Below, piece after piece: positions 1-5,987 of a DNA stretch of 24,581 nucleotides. The position numbers and the translations under genes are program-made. Source of the DNA: Porticoccaceae bacterium UBA4026 (GTDB taxonomy: Bacteria; Pseudomonadota; Gammaproteobacteria; Pseudomonadales; Porticoccaceae); assembly GCA_002382445.1 (NCBI GenBank), contig DGAQ01000052.1, forward strand, positions 39,202-63,782. Direction: 5' to 3'. The notes under the pieces were generated by a model. It was not told the origin of the DNA. It saw only the letters and a list, made by a program, of their open reading frames with translations, and searched no databases. Numbering within the stretch: position 1 is the stretch's first letter; each line of letters begins with the position of its first letter.

Positions 1-23
1 TTCTGGATTAGGGTTTTTTTTAG
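1..23 (+). repeat. Right half of a terminator, duplicated at 187-209
   Basis: These 23 bases are identical to 187-209, the 3' arm and T-tract of the terminator that closes the sRNA candidate. The 5' arm would lie left of the window, so this is probably the end of a second, upstream transcript with the same terminator. Identity stops at base 24 versus 210. Seen directly: the repeat. Inferred: that it ends another sRNA copy rather than, for example, the preceding protein gene. Confidence 0.75.
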
Positions 24-69
24 CTGTCGGAAGATAATTGTCAAAAACACGATATTATTCAAAATAAAT

Positions 70-96
70 GGAACTTCTTGTTTAAACCCTGTCAAA
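70..96 (+). promoter_or_regulatory. Candidate sigma-E/AlgU-type promoter for the sRNA
   Basis: GGAACTT at 70-76 is a perfect extracytoplasmic sigma-E minus-35 element, followed after 14 bases by GTCAAA at 91-96, close to the sigma-E minus-10 (GTCNAA / TCTGA). Spacing from GAACTT to TC is 15, one below the usual 16. Transcription would begin near 101-104. The Pseudomonas sRNA ErsA at the equivalent locus is known to depend on AlgU. A TATAAT at 119-124 has no matching minus-35 and would fall inside the transcript. Confidence 0.6.
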
Positions 97-101
97 GAGT
101 A

Positions 102-208
102 GGCAAGTGATGATTGCATATAATCTCCCCCGAGATAAAGAAGTAAATGTTAGACTCCCAAGTAGAAGAGAAAACCCTAATTCAGTTTCTGGATTAGGGT
201 TTTTTTTA
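102..208 (+). ncRNA. Candidate small RNA at the Spot 42/ErsA locus
   Basis: A transcript of about 105 nt is predicted between the sigma-E-like promoter (70-96) and the terminator (171-208). It contains no ORF of note. Visible structure: a weak GCAA/TTGC stem at 103-117, a perfect 5-bp hairpin ATCTC/GAGAT at 123-136 that presents a CCCC loop (128-131), an A-rich single-stranded stretch at 137-175, and a strong 3' hairpin ending in eight Ts, as expected for an Hfq-binding sRNA. A C-rich loop can pair with Shine-Dalgarno sequences. It is convergent with engB, the orientation of spf in Escherichia coli and ersA in Pseudomonas. Primary sequence homology to either was not established; the assignment rests on position, promoter type and architecture. 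Confidence 0.6.
171..208 (+). terminator. Strong, possibly bidirectional terminator of the sRNA and engB
   Basis: The arm at 171-185 (AAAACCCTAATTCAG) pairs with 189-203 around a TTT loop, 15 pairs with one G-U, followed by a T-tract. The G-C-rich core is CCCT/AGGG. On the minus strand the hairpin is followed by TTTTCTCTTCT, and it begins directly after the engB stop, so it can serve both directions. Confidence 0.85.
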
Positions 209-209
209 G

Positions 210-869
210 TCAGGAGATTTCGCCATCCACCTCTGATATTTCAGCGGTACTAAAATCTGCGCTGAGCCAATGACTGAGCTGTTCCTCAAGTTCCGCTAAG
301 CCTTGTTTTTTCAAAGAGGAAAATGTTTGGGCCGTGAATAGAGTGGACTGAGGATCCATTTCACGAAGAAATTTATCCACATTCAGGAGTGTACTTTGTG
401 CGGGCCCCCGCTTTAGTTTGTCAGCTTTTGTGAGCAGAATATGTACCGGCAACCCCGCTTCTGCTGCCCAGTTCAACATTTGCTTGTCGTAGTCTTGCAA
501 CGGGTGACGAATATCCATGAGTAGAATTAAGCCGCCTAAACTTTTACGCAACCGAAGGTACTCGGCCAGATGTCTATCCCACTCTACCTTCATGGCCTTG
601 GGCACTTTTGCATAGCCGTAACCCGGTAAATCCACTAACCTTTTACCGACGCTCAGTTGGAAAAAGTTAATGAGCTGGGTTCTTCCTGGCGTCTTACTGG
701 TACGAGCTAAATTTTTATTTTTGGTCAGCGTATTTATGGCACTTGATTTACCCGCATTGGACCGACCGGCAAACGCTACCTCACACCCCGTATCCTCGGG
801 ACACTGTTTCAGTGAGGGTGCACTGGTAGTGAATTCGGCAGATTGAAATTTAATTGTCTGTATATGCAT
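210..869 (-). CDS. engB: Ribosome biogenesis GTP-binding protein EngB/YsxC
   Basis: A 219-residue GTPase of the TrmE-Era-EngA-EngB group, needed for 50S subunit assembly. Visible motifs: G1 P-loop GRSNAGKSS at residues 35-43, the threonine-rich switch (TPGRTQ, 60-65), G3 DLPGYG at 80-85 and G4 TKAD at 147-150. Length is normal for the family. It reads leftward, convergent with the sRNA candidate and divergent from cytochrome c4. The order engB, cytochrome c4, dsbA is the one found in Pseudomonas, where polA lies on the other side of the sRNA; polA would therefore be expected just left of this window. The terminator at 171-208 follows its stop immediately. Confidence 0.95.
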   Translation of the reverse strand: MHIQTIKFQSAEFTTSAPSLKQCPEDTGCEVAFAGRSNAGKSSAINTLTKNKNLARTSKTPGRTQLINFFQLSVGKRLVDLPGYGYAKVPKAMKVEWDRHLAEYLRLRKSLGGLILLMDIRHPLQDYDKQMLNWAAEAGLPVHILLTKADKLKRGPAQSTLLNVDKFLREMDPQSTLFTAQTFSSLKKQGLAELEEQLSHWLSADFSTAEISEVDGEIS

Positions 870-890
870 AGTGAAATCGACGCTACTGGC

Positions 891-918
891 TTAAAAACTG
901 AATTTATTGGTATATAAT
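891..918 (+). promoter_or_regulatory. Candidate sigma-70 promoter for cytochrome c4
   Basis: A consensus TATAAT at 913-918 lies 16 bases after TTAAAA (891-896), a 4-of-6 match to the minus-35 element. Transcription would start near 924-926, giving a leader of about 80 nt before the cytochrome start. Confidence 0.55.
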
Positions 919-922
919 GCAC

Positions 923-941
923 AGCCTTACTCGATAAGGCT
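923..941 (+). other. Hairpin at the 5' end of the cytochrome c4 leader
   Basis: AGCCTTA (923-929) and TAAGGCT (935-941) form a perfect 7-bp stem with loop CTCGA, beginning at the predicted transcription start. A second pairing, AGGCC 951-955 with GGCCT 971-975, would enclose the start of the small leader ORF at 962. A 5' hairpin of this kind may stabilise the mRNA; function is inferred. Confidence 0.45.
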
Positions 942-961
942 AATGCTCGGAGGCCACAATA

Positions 962-982
962 ATGCCCATGGGCCTATTCTAA
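962..982 (+). CDS. Candidate six-codon leader peptide MPMGLF
   Basis: ATG CCC ATG GGC CTA TTC TAA follows a near-perfect Shine-Dalgarno CGGAGG (948-953) at a spacing of 8 bases. This is far stronger than anything before the cytochrome c4 start 24 bases downstream, where only GAGA at 991-994 is seen. The ORF could raise ribosome density for re-initiation or act as a regulatory leader. It is too short for homology; existence as a translated peptide is inferred from the ribosome binding site only. Confidence 0.35.
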   Translation: MPMGLF

Positions 983-1006
983 CGTATTGCGAGAATTGAA
1001 TTAACC

Positions 1007-1648
1007 ATGAAAAAATCTTTTTTAAGTATCCTTTGCATTTTAGTGTCATTAGTGACAACCCAAGTGTTGGCAGCCGGTGATGCCGCAGCGGGAAAGATCA
1101 AGGCTGCTATCTGTGCTGGATGTCACGGAGCAGATGGCAATAGCATGGTGCCATCCTTCCCAAAGCTGGCTGGCTTGGGCGAAAAGTATATGACTGAGCA
1201 GCTGCGTAATATGAAGTCAGGGGAGCGCGTTGTTCTTGAAATGACGGGCCTGTTAAATTTTTCCTCAGATCGAGACTTACAAGACATGGCGGCCTATTAC
1301 GACAGCCAGACTAGGTTGATCTCAGGGGCCGCTGAAATTGAATTAATAGGGATTAGTAGTCCAGAGGAAGCTCTTTCCTATGGTGAAAATGTTTATCGCG
1401 GTGGCAATATGACAACCGGTGTCGCAGCTTGTATTGGTTGTCACTCACCTTCGGGTAGTGGTAATAATCCTGCGGGCTACCCTGCTCTTGGAGGACAGTA
1501 CGCGGGATATATTGAAAAACAATTACTGGCTTATCGGCGTGGTGAGAGAGATAGCGGACCCAATGCGCTCATTATGCGGGGGGTCGCAGCTAATTTAAGT
1601 GATAAAGAAATCAAAGCGGTGGCTAACTACATTCAAGGCCTAAATTAA
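1007..1648 (+). CDS. Periplasmic dihaem cytochrome c4
   Basis: A 213-residue protein with an N-terminal signal peptide (KK, then a hydrophobic run to residue 21, cleavage likely after VLA or AAG) and two class I cytochrome c domains. Haem attachment motifs are CAGCH at 36-40 and CIGCH at 142-146; candidate axial methionines are M79 in the first domain and M190 in the second. Two-domain layout and length are those of cytochrome c4, which carries electrons in the periplasm to terminal oxidases. It precedes the DsbA-like gene by about 45 bases with no terminator, so the two are probably co-transcribed; Dsb oxidoreductases are also relevant to the CXXCH cysteines. The start has a poor Shine-Dalgarno (see the leader ORF at 962). 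Confidence 0.92.
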   Translation: MKKSFLSILCILVSLVTTQVLAAGDAAAGKIKAAICAGCHGADGNSMVPSFPKLAGLGEKYMTEQLRNMKSGERVVLEMTGLLNFSSDRDLQDMAAYYDSQTRLISGAAEIELIGISSPEEALSYGENVYRGGNMTTGVAACIGCHSPSGSGNNPAGYPALGGQYAGYIEKQLLAYRRGERDSGPNALIMRGVAANLSDKEIKAVANYIQGLN

Positions 1649-1693
1649 TCATAGTTTAGGTTCTTTGTGGGCTTACGAAAACAGGAGATGGAA

Positions 1694-2329
1694 ATGTTGA
1701 AATGGATTAAGCGAATTGTGTTTACGGCCTTGGTCGTCCCGATGGCTATGTGCCAGGCGCAGACTGAGCAGTACCGAGCCGGCGTCGACTATGAGCTTCT
1801 ACCTCAGGCGATAAGAACGGCGAACCCAAACAAAATTGAAGTCAACGAGGTGTTTCATTACGGCTGTATACACTGCTTTAATTTTGAGAAGACAATACAT
1901 CCTTGGGCAGAAAATTTGGATGAAGATGTAGACTTTCAGCGCACTCCGGCTATTTGGCAGTCTGCCTTGGAGCCCTATGCAAGAGCCTACTACTCCGCCA
2001 AATTACTCAAAGTTTTAGATAAGACCCACGTGGCACTATTTGAAGCGATTCATGTTGACAGGCAACCGATTCGTAGTGAACAAGATCTGACCGAGTTCTT
2101 CGGTCAACAGGGTGTGGATGAGGCTAAATTTTCAAAGGTTTATAACTCTTTTGGCGTAAACAGTATGATAGAGCAAGCTAAAGCGCGAGCCATAGGCTAT
2201 AGAACGCAGGGAACACCTGAGATCGTGATCAATGGAAAGTATCGGGTAACCACACGAATGAGCAAAAACTTTGATGGCATGTTAAAAGTGGCAACATTTT
2301 TAATTGAAAAAGAGCGCAGGGCCCTTTAG
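1694..2329 (+). CDS. dsbA: Thiol:disulfide interchange protein, DsbA-like
   Basis: I choose the ATG at 1694 because AGGAG (1683-1687) lies 6 bases upstream; a GTG at 1667 is open but would put extra charged residues ahead of the signal peptide. The 211-residue product has a signal sequence (residues 1 to about 22), a thioredoxin fold, the active site C58-I-H-C61 within HYGCIHCFNF, and a cis-proline loop GTPEIVINGKY near the C-terminus. DsbA oxidises cysteine pairs in exported proteins. The dipeptide Ile-His differs from the Pro-His of classical DsbA and may alter redox potential. Placement after cytochrome c4 matches Pseudomonas. A strong terminator follows at 2357. Confidence 0.88.
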   Translation: MLKWIKRIVFTALVVPMAMCQAQTEQYRAGVDYELLPQAIRTANPNKIEVNEVFHYGCIHCFNFEKTIHPWAENLDEDVDFQRTPAIWQSALEPYARAYYSAKLLKVLDKTHVALFEAIHVDRQPIRSEQDLTEFFGQQGVDEAKFSKVYNSFGVNSMIEQAKARAIGYRTQGTPEIVINGKYRVTTRMSKNFDGMLKVATFLIEKERRAL

Positions 2330-2356
2330 TCTAGATACTTTTAAGAGATACCTATG

Positions 2357-2385
2357 AATACGCGGTAACAACCGCGTATTTTTTT
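2357..2385 (+). terminator. Rho-independent terminator after dsbA
   Basis: AATACGCGGT (2357-2366) and ACCGCGTATT (2371-2380) form a perfect 10-bp stem with an AACA loop, followed by a run of Ts to 2385. Confidence 0.92.
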
Positions 2386-2398
2386 GTCTGTGGTTTAG

Positions 2399-2413
2399 AG
2401 TGATGTAATCACT
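2399..2413. promoter_or_regulatory. Inverted repeat upstream of serC
   Basis: AGTGAT and ATCACT flank a 3-base centre (GTA), with partial extension of the symmetry to 2396-2416. It lies about 100 bases before serC in the only intergenic space of the serC-serA unit. The half-site spacing (GTGA-N5-TCAC) is one short of CRP/FNR sites, so the regulator is unknown. Confidence 0.35.
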
Positions 2414-2516
2414 ATAACTTTCAGCTATGCACTATTGCCCTAAACAACTTTCTTTAACGCGACCCAAACAGTAAAATGTGCGACCTTTTTCGATGGAATT
2501 TAAACTGACAACGACT

Positions 2517-3644
2517 ATGAGCATTACCGTGAAACCCAGATTGAAACCTACTAATCCAAATTTTTCGTCTGGCCCCTGTGCAAAGCGGCCTGGCTATGAT
2601 GTTGCTAATCTTGACATATCCACGCTTGGCCGCTCTCATCGCTCATCAATCGGAAAGCTCGCGCTTGGGCGCGCCTGTTCTGATACTGCCACGCTTTTAG
2701 GACTGCCTGATAGTTATCGCATTGGTGTGGTTCCCGCTTCTGATACCGGCGCAGTGGAGATGATTCTGTGGTCGGTGCTAGGAGCACGCCCAGTTGATGT
2801 ATGTGCTTGGGAATCATTTGGCAGAGGATGGTTGACTGATGTTGTTAAACAATTAAAGCTTAGCGATGTTAGCACTCATGTTGCTGACTATGGTTTGTTA
2901 CCGGATCTGACCAAGACTAATCCAGATCACGATATAGTATTTACTTGGAATGGGACAACTTCTGGGGTCAAGGTCCCTAATGCTGATTGGATCAGCGATG
3001 ATCGCAAAGGGCTCACCATCTGTGATGCGACCTCGGCCGTTTTCGCGATGCAACTGCCATGGGACAAATTGGATGTTGTAACTTACAGTTGGCAGAAAGT
3101 GCTTGGTGGTGAAGGGGCCCATGGCATGTTGATTTTGAGCCCGAGAGCGGTGGAAAGGTTGGAGTCTTACACGCCCAACTGGCCATTGCCTAAGATTTTT
3201 CGTATGACCACGAGCGGAAAGTTGATTGAGGGAATTTTCCGCGGGGAAACCATCAATACGCCTTCTATGCTTTGTGTTGCTGATTATCTTGATGCAATAG
3301 ATTGGGTCGCTTCGATCGGTGGACTAGACTCGGCGATCGCTAAGTCCGAAGCTAATCTTGAGGTCATTAAATCCTTTGTGGCTCAACGCTCTTGGATTCA
3401 TTTTCTGGCGCAGCAGGCGGATCAAATTTCTAATACTAGTGTTTGCTTGACCTTGGATTTAGAGCCAGAGCAGATAAAGAAGATTGTTAAGTTACTTGAT
3501 TCAGAGGCCGTAGCTTTTGATATTGGAGCCTATCGCGATGCGCCGGCCGGACTGCGAATTTGGTGTGGCGCGACTGTTGAACAATCTAATGTGGAAGCCT
3601 TGATGCCATGGCTTGACTGGGCTTACAGTCAAGTCACCGAATAG
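2517..3644 (+). CDS. serC: Phosphoserine aminotransferase, Methanosarcina/alphaproteobacterial type
   Basis: I prefer the ATG at 2517 (375 residues, MSITVKPRLKP...) since family members begin shortly before the conserved PNFSSGPCAKRPG segment; in-frame GTG 2478 and ATG 2493 are open, and none has a good Shine-Dalgarno. The enzyme is a PLP-dependent class V aminotransferase that converts 3-phosphohydroxypyruvate and glutamate to phosphoserine, and also acts in pyridoxal phosphate synthesis. The PLP lysine is K194 in SWQKVLGGEGAHGM. The sequence resembles the serC subfamily common in Alphaproteobacteria and Methanosarcina rather than E. coli SerC. It is followed 54 bases later by serA, the enzyme one step earlier in the same pathway. 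Confidence 0.88.
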   Translation: MSITVKPRLKPTNPNFSSGPCAKRPGYDVANLDISTLGRSHRSSIGKLALGRACSDTATLLGLPDSYRIGVVPASDTGAVEMILWSVLGARPVDVCAWESFGRGWLTDVVKQLKLSDVSTHVADYGLLPDLTKTNPDHDIVFTWNGTTSGVKVPNADWISDDRKGLTICDATSAVFAMQLPWDKLDVVTYSWQKVLGGEGAHGMLILSPRAVERLESYTPNWPLPKIFRMTTSGKLIEGIFRGETINTPSMLCVADYLDAIDWVASIGGLDSAIAKSEANLEVIKSFVAQRSWIHFLAQQADQISNTSVCLTLDLEPEQIKKIVKLLDSEAVAFDIGAYRDAPAGLRIWCGATVEQSNVEALMPWLDWAYSQVTE

Positions 3645-3698
3645 ATAAACGACAGGCAAAAATTTACCTTAAATAGACTTCATTACTGAGACCAGACC

Positions 3699-4874
3699 AT
3701 GTACAACATACGCACCTATAATGCTATTTCCTCCAAAGGATTGGATCGATTTTCTACGGACAGCTATACCGTCAGTGAAGACTGCGCCGCCCCAGAGGGC
3801 TTTATTTTGCGTAGTCAAAAGCTACATGGTGAGCCAGTGCCCGCCAGCTTACTAGCAGTAGCCCGTGCCGGAGCCGGCGTTAATAATATCCCAGTGGCAG
3901 ATTACACCCAACAGGGTGTTGTTGTATTTAACACTCCAGGGGCCAATGCCAACGCGGTAAAAGAATTAATCGTCGCAGGGTTACTATTGGGTTCTCGCGA
4001 CATCTTTGGTGGTATGAGTTATGTTCAAGGGCTTGGGCATATGAATGATCCTGCTGAGATGGGCAAGCATCTGGAAAAAGAGAAAAAACGTTTCGCTGGC
4101 ACTGAAATAGCAGGCAAAACCCTAGGTGTGGTTGGTCTTGGCGCGATCGGCTCGATCATTGCTAATTTGGCCTTGGATCTAGGCATGGTTGTCATTGGAT
4201 ATGATCCGGCGATCTCGGTAGAGGCGGCATGGCAATTGTCCAGCCGAGTGAAACGCATGGATAGCCTAGAGGCATTGCTAGCCGATGTAGACTTTCTCAC
4301 GCTGCATGTTCCTGCGATTCCAGCGACTAAGCATCTAATTAACACCCGGACTTTATCAGGGATGAAAAGCACAGCTAAGATTCTTAATTTTGCTCGAGAG
4401 GAAATCGTTTGTACTCAAGCCATGGTAGCAGCCTTAGATAAGGGGGTTATTGCAGGCTATATTAGTGACTTCCCTGCACCCGCACTGCTTGGTCGTAAAG
4501 ATGTACTATTAATGCCTCACATTGGAGCCAGTACGGAAGAAGCGGAAGAAAACTGTGCCATTATGGCCGCCAACCAGCTCATGGATTTCCTTGAAAATGG
4601 CAATATCCACAATTCTGTCAATTACCCGCGGACCAAAATGGGTCGCAATGTTGGCACCCGAATTACGTTTAGTAACAACAATGTGCCAAAAGTTTTGGGT
4701 AGCGTACTGTCTATATTGGCTGACGAAGGGTTGAACGTGGTTGATATGGTTAATAAAAGCCGTGGCGAGATTGCTTACAATATCATTGACGTCGAGGGTG
4801 AGATCAGCGGAGACTTGCAACACAATATTGGCGATGTTGAGGGTGTGATGCGCGTGCGAATTTTAAGCGCGTAG
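3699..4874 (+). CDS. serA: D-3-phosphoglycerate dehydrogenase, short form
   Basis: A 391-residue NAD-dependent 2-hydroxyacid dehydrogenase that opens serine synthesis. Seen: substrate-binding domain with RAGAGVNNIP, Rossmann motif GLGAIG at 146-151, R233 in NFAREE, H274 in PHIGASTEEAEENC, and a C-terminal ACT-like domain (about 320-391, KVLGSVLSILADEGLNVVDM). It lacks the extra ASB domain of the 530-residue form. The usual ALDVFEEEP segment with the catalytic Glu reads GYISDFPAPAL here; this DFP form occurs in a known ~390-residue SerA subgroup of Bacteroidetes and Firmicutes, so it is not by itself a sign of inactivity. Pairs with serC upstream; ends 4 bases from the convergent AraC-type gene. 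Confidence 0.88.
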   Translation: MYNIRTYNAISSKGLDRFSTDSYTVSEDCAAPEGFILRSQKLHGEPVPASLLAVARAGAGVNNIPVADYTQQGVVVFNTPGANANAVKELIVAGLLLGSRDIFGGMSYVQGLGHMNDPAEMGKHLEKEKKRFAGTEIAGKTLGVVGLGAIGSIIANLALDLGMVVIGYDPAISVEAAWQLSSRVKRMDSLEALLADVDFLTLHVPAIPATKHLINTRTLSGMKSTAKILNFAREEIVCTQAMVAALDKGVIAGYISDFPAPALLGRKDVLLMPHIGASTEEAEENCAIMAANQLMDFLENGNIHNSVNYPRTKMGRNVGTRITFSNNNVPKVLGSVLSILADEGLNVVDMVNKSRGEIAYNIIDVEGEISGDLQHNIGDVEGVMRVRILSA

Positions 4875-4878
4875 ACTT

Positions 4879-5862
4879 CTAATTAAATAGTTTGGCGCGA
4901 ACCGTTTTGCGGTAAGCGCGTGGGCTATTCCCCGACCATTGGCTGAAGCGCGAAGAAAACCAGCTTGCTTCAGGGTAACCGCTATAACTTGCTACATCGA
5001 CAATGGGCAAGTCAGTATTTTTGAGTAAGTCACAGGCAAATGCCATGCGAACTTCAGTAAGGTAGCTATTCGGCGTGTAGCCTGTTGCGGTAATGAAACG
5101 GCGATTGAAGGTTCGTCTAGACATACCAAATTGCGCCGCTAAATCAGGGATAGATAGTGGTTTACTTAAATGGTCTTGAATCCATATCTGAGACTGGGCA
5201 ACCGACTCATCCTGGTGCGCGCCGTCTTGGAGGTCGCTAGAGCCCACTGGGCTGGGGATATTGCGAATTTCATGGAAAAAATTACGTTGCGCCTGACGCG
5301 CGATAATACGACCAAAATGCCGCTCTACGTGATACATGATTAATTCAGCCATCGCGTTTATGCTGGCAGCGCAGTAAATATTGCCTGACTGGGTGGTAAA
5401 GTGCTGACGATCTAAATGGACTGCTGGGTAATGTTTTTGCAATTGGTCGAAGTAATGCCAGTGCGTCGTTGCTGGTTTTCCGTCTAAAAGCCCGGCCTCG
5501 GCTAAAAAACAAACTCCAGTGCCAACCGCCGTGATCGCACAGTTATGATGATGTTGTTGCTGAAGCCATGGAATGTACGCTTGATGTTTTTTTACCGCCG
5601 GCCGCGGATTTCTCCACAGTGCAGGGATGTGTATCAGGTCACTGCTAAAGTCGTCATTAATGGAATGAGTGGGCGTCAATTCAAAACCAGCAGAGGTGCG
5701 AACTGGCAAGCCATTTGCGCTAACTCTGCGAATTTCCACATCGGGCATAGGGTTTTTATTCGCCCGAGCCATCGCCTCAGCAAAATAAAATATTTCGGCC
5801 GCCAAAGTACTACTCGAGACGAGCATGTTATCGCAAAGCATTAAAGTAAGATTAAAAGCCAT
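4879..5862 (-). CDS. GlxA-family AraC-type transcriptional regulator
   Basis: A 327-residue regulator with an N-terminal DJ-1/PfpI-like class I glutamine-amidotransferase fold (residues about 4-190; AVGTGVCFLAEAGLLDGKPATTHW is typical of the group) and a C-terminal AraC double helix-turn-helix (about 222-320; IPDLAAQFGMSRRTFNRRF and VDVASYSGYPEASWFSSRF). Such proteins act as cytosolic activators; many control catabolism of small nitrogen compounds such as carnitine or glycine betaine, but the ligand here is unknown. It is divergent from fabY, and the shared 125-base spacer holds a pair of direct repeats, so it may regulate fabY and itself. Its end abuts serA convergently. Confidence 0.88.
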   Translation of the reverse strand: MAFNLTLMLCDNMLVSSSTLAAEIFYFAEAMARANKNPMPDVEIRRVSANGLPVRTSAGFELTPTHSINDDFSSDLIHIPALWRNPRPAVKKHQAYIPWLQQQHHHNCAITAVGTGVCFLAEAGLLDGKPATTHWHYFDQLQKHYPAVHLDRQHFTTQSGNIYCAASINAMAELIMYHVERHFGRIIARQAQRNFFHEIRNIPSPVGSSDLQDGAHQDESVAQSQIWIQDHLSKPLSIPDLAAQFGMSRRTFNRRFITATGYTPNSYLTEVRMAFACDLLKNTDLPIVDVASYSGYPEASWFSSRFSQWSGNSPRAYRKTVRAKLFN

Positions 5863-5893
5863 AGTAAGGTAAATTTAGCATAATTTGGCCAAT

Positions 5894-5922
5894 ATACTAA
5901 ATTAAATGGCTGAAATACTAAA
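5894..5922. promoter_or_regulatory. Paired 8-bp direct repeats between the AraC gene and fabY
   Basis: ATACTAAA occurs at 5894-5901 and 5915-5922, 21 bp apart centre to centre, two turns of the helix. AraC-family proteins bind direct repeats at this type of spacing. The site lies about 70-90 bp before fabY and 30-65 bp before the regulator start. Operator role is inferred. Confidence 0.45.
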
Positions 5923-5987
5923 GAATTGTCTTCTTTGCTATTTTACACTGTGCAAATAAATTTAATCATCTAACGAAGGAAGCCCTT

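Noticed and set aside
119..124. TATAAT as main sRNA promoter
   Set aside because: No acceptable minus-35 at 16-18 bases upstream. The sigma-E-like pair at 70-96 fits better, and this element lies within the predicted RNA.
1667..1693. GTG start for dsbA giving nine extra residues
   Set aside because: It would add a charged stretch ahead of the signal peptide and lacks a binding site; AGGAG is correctly placed for the ATG at 1694.
1745..1760. Lipobox in the DsbA-like signal peptide (Cys20)
   Set aside because: PMAMC does not match the L-[AS]-[GA]-C lipobox; ordinary signal peptidase I cleavage is likelier.
2454..3122. Minus-strand ORFs over serC (2454-2639, 2605-2817, 2898-3122)
   Set aside because: They lie inside a well-supported gene, lack family features and binding sites, and are shadow frames.
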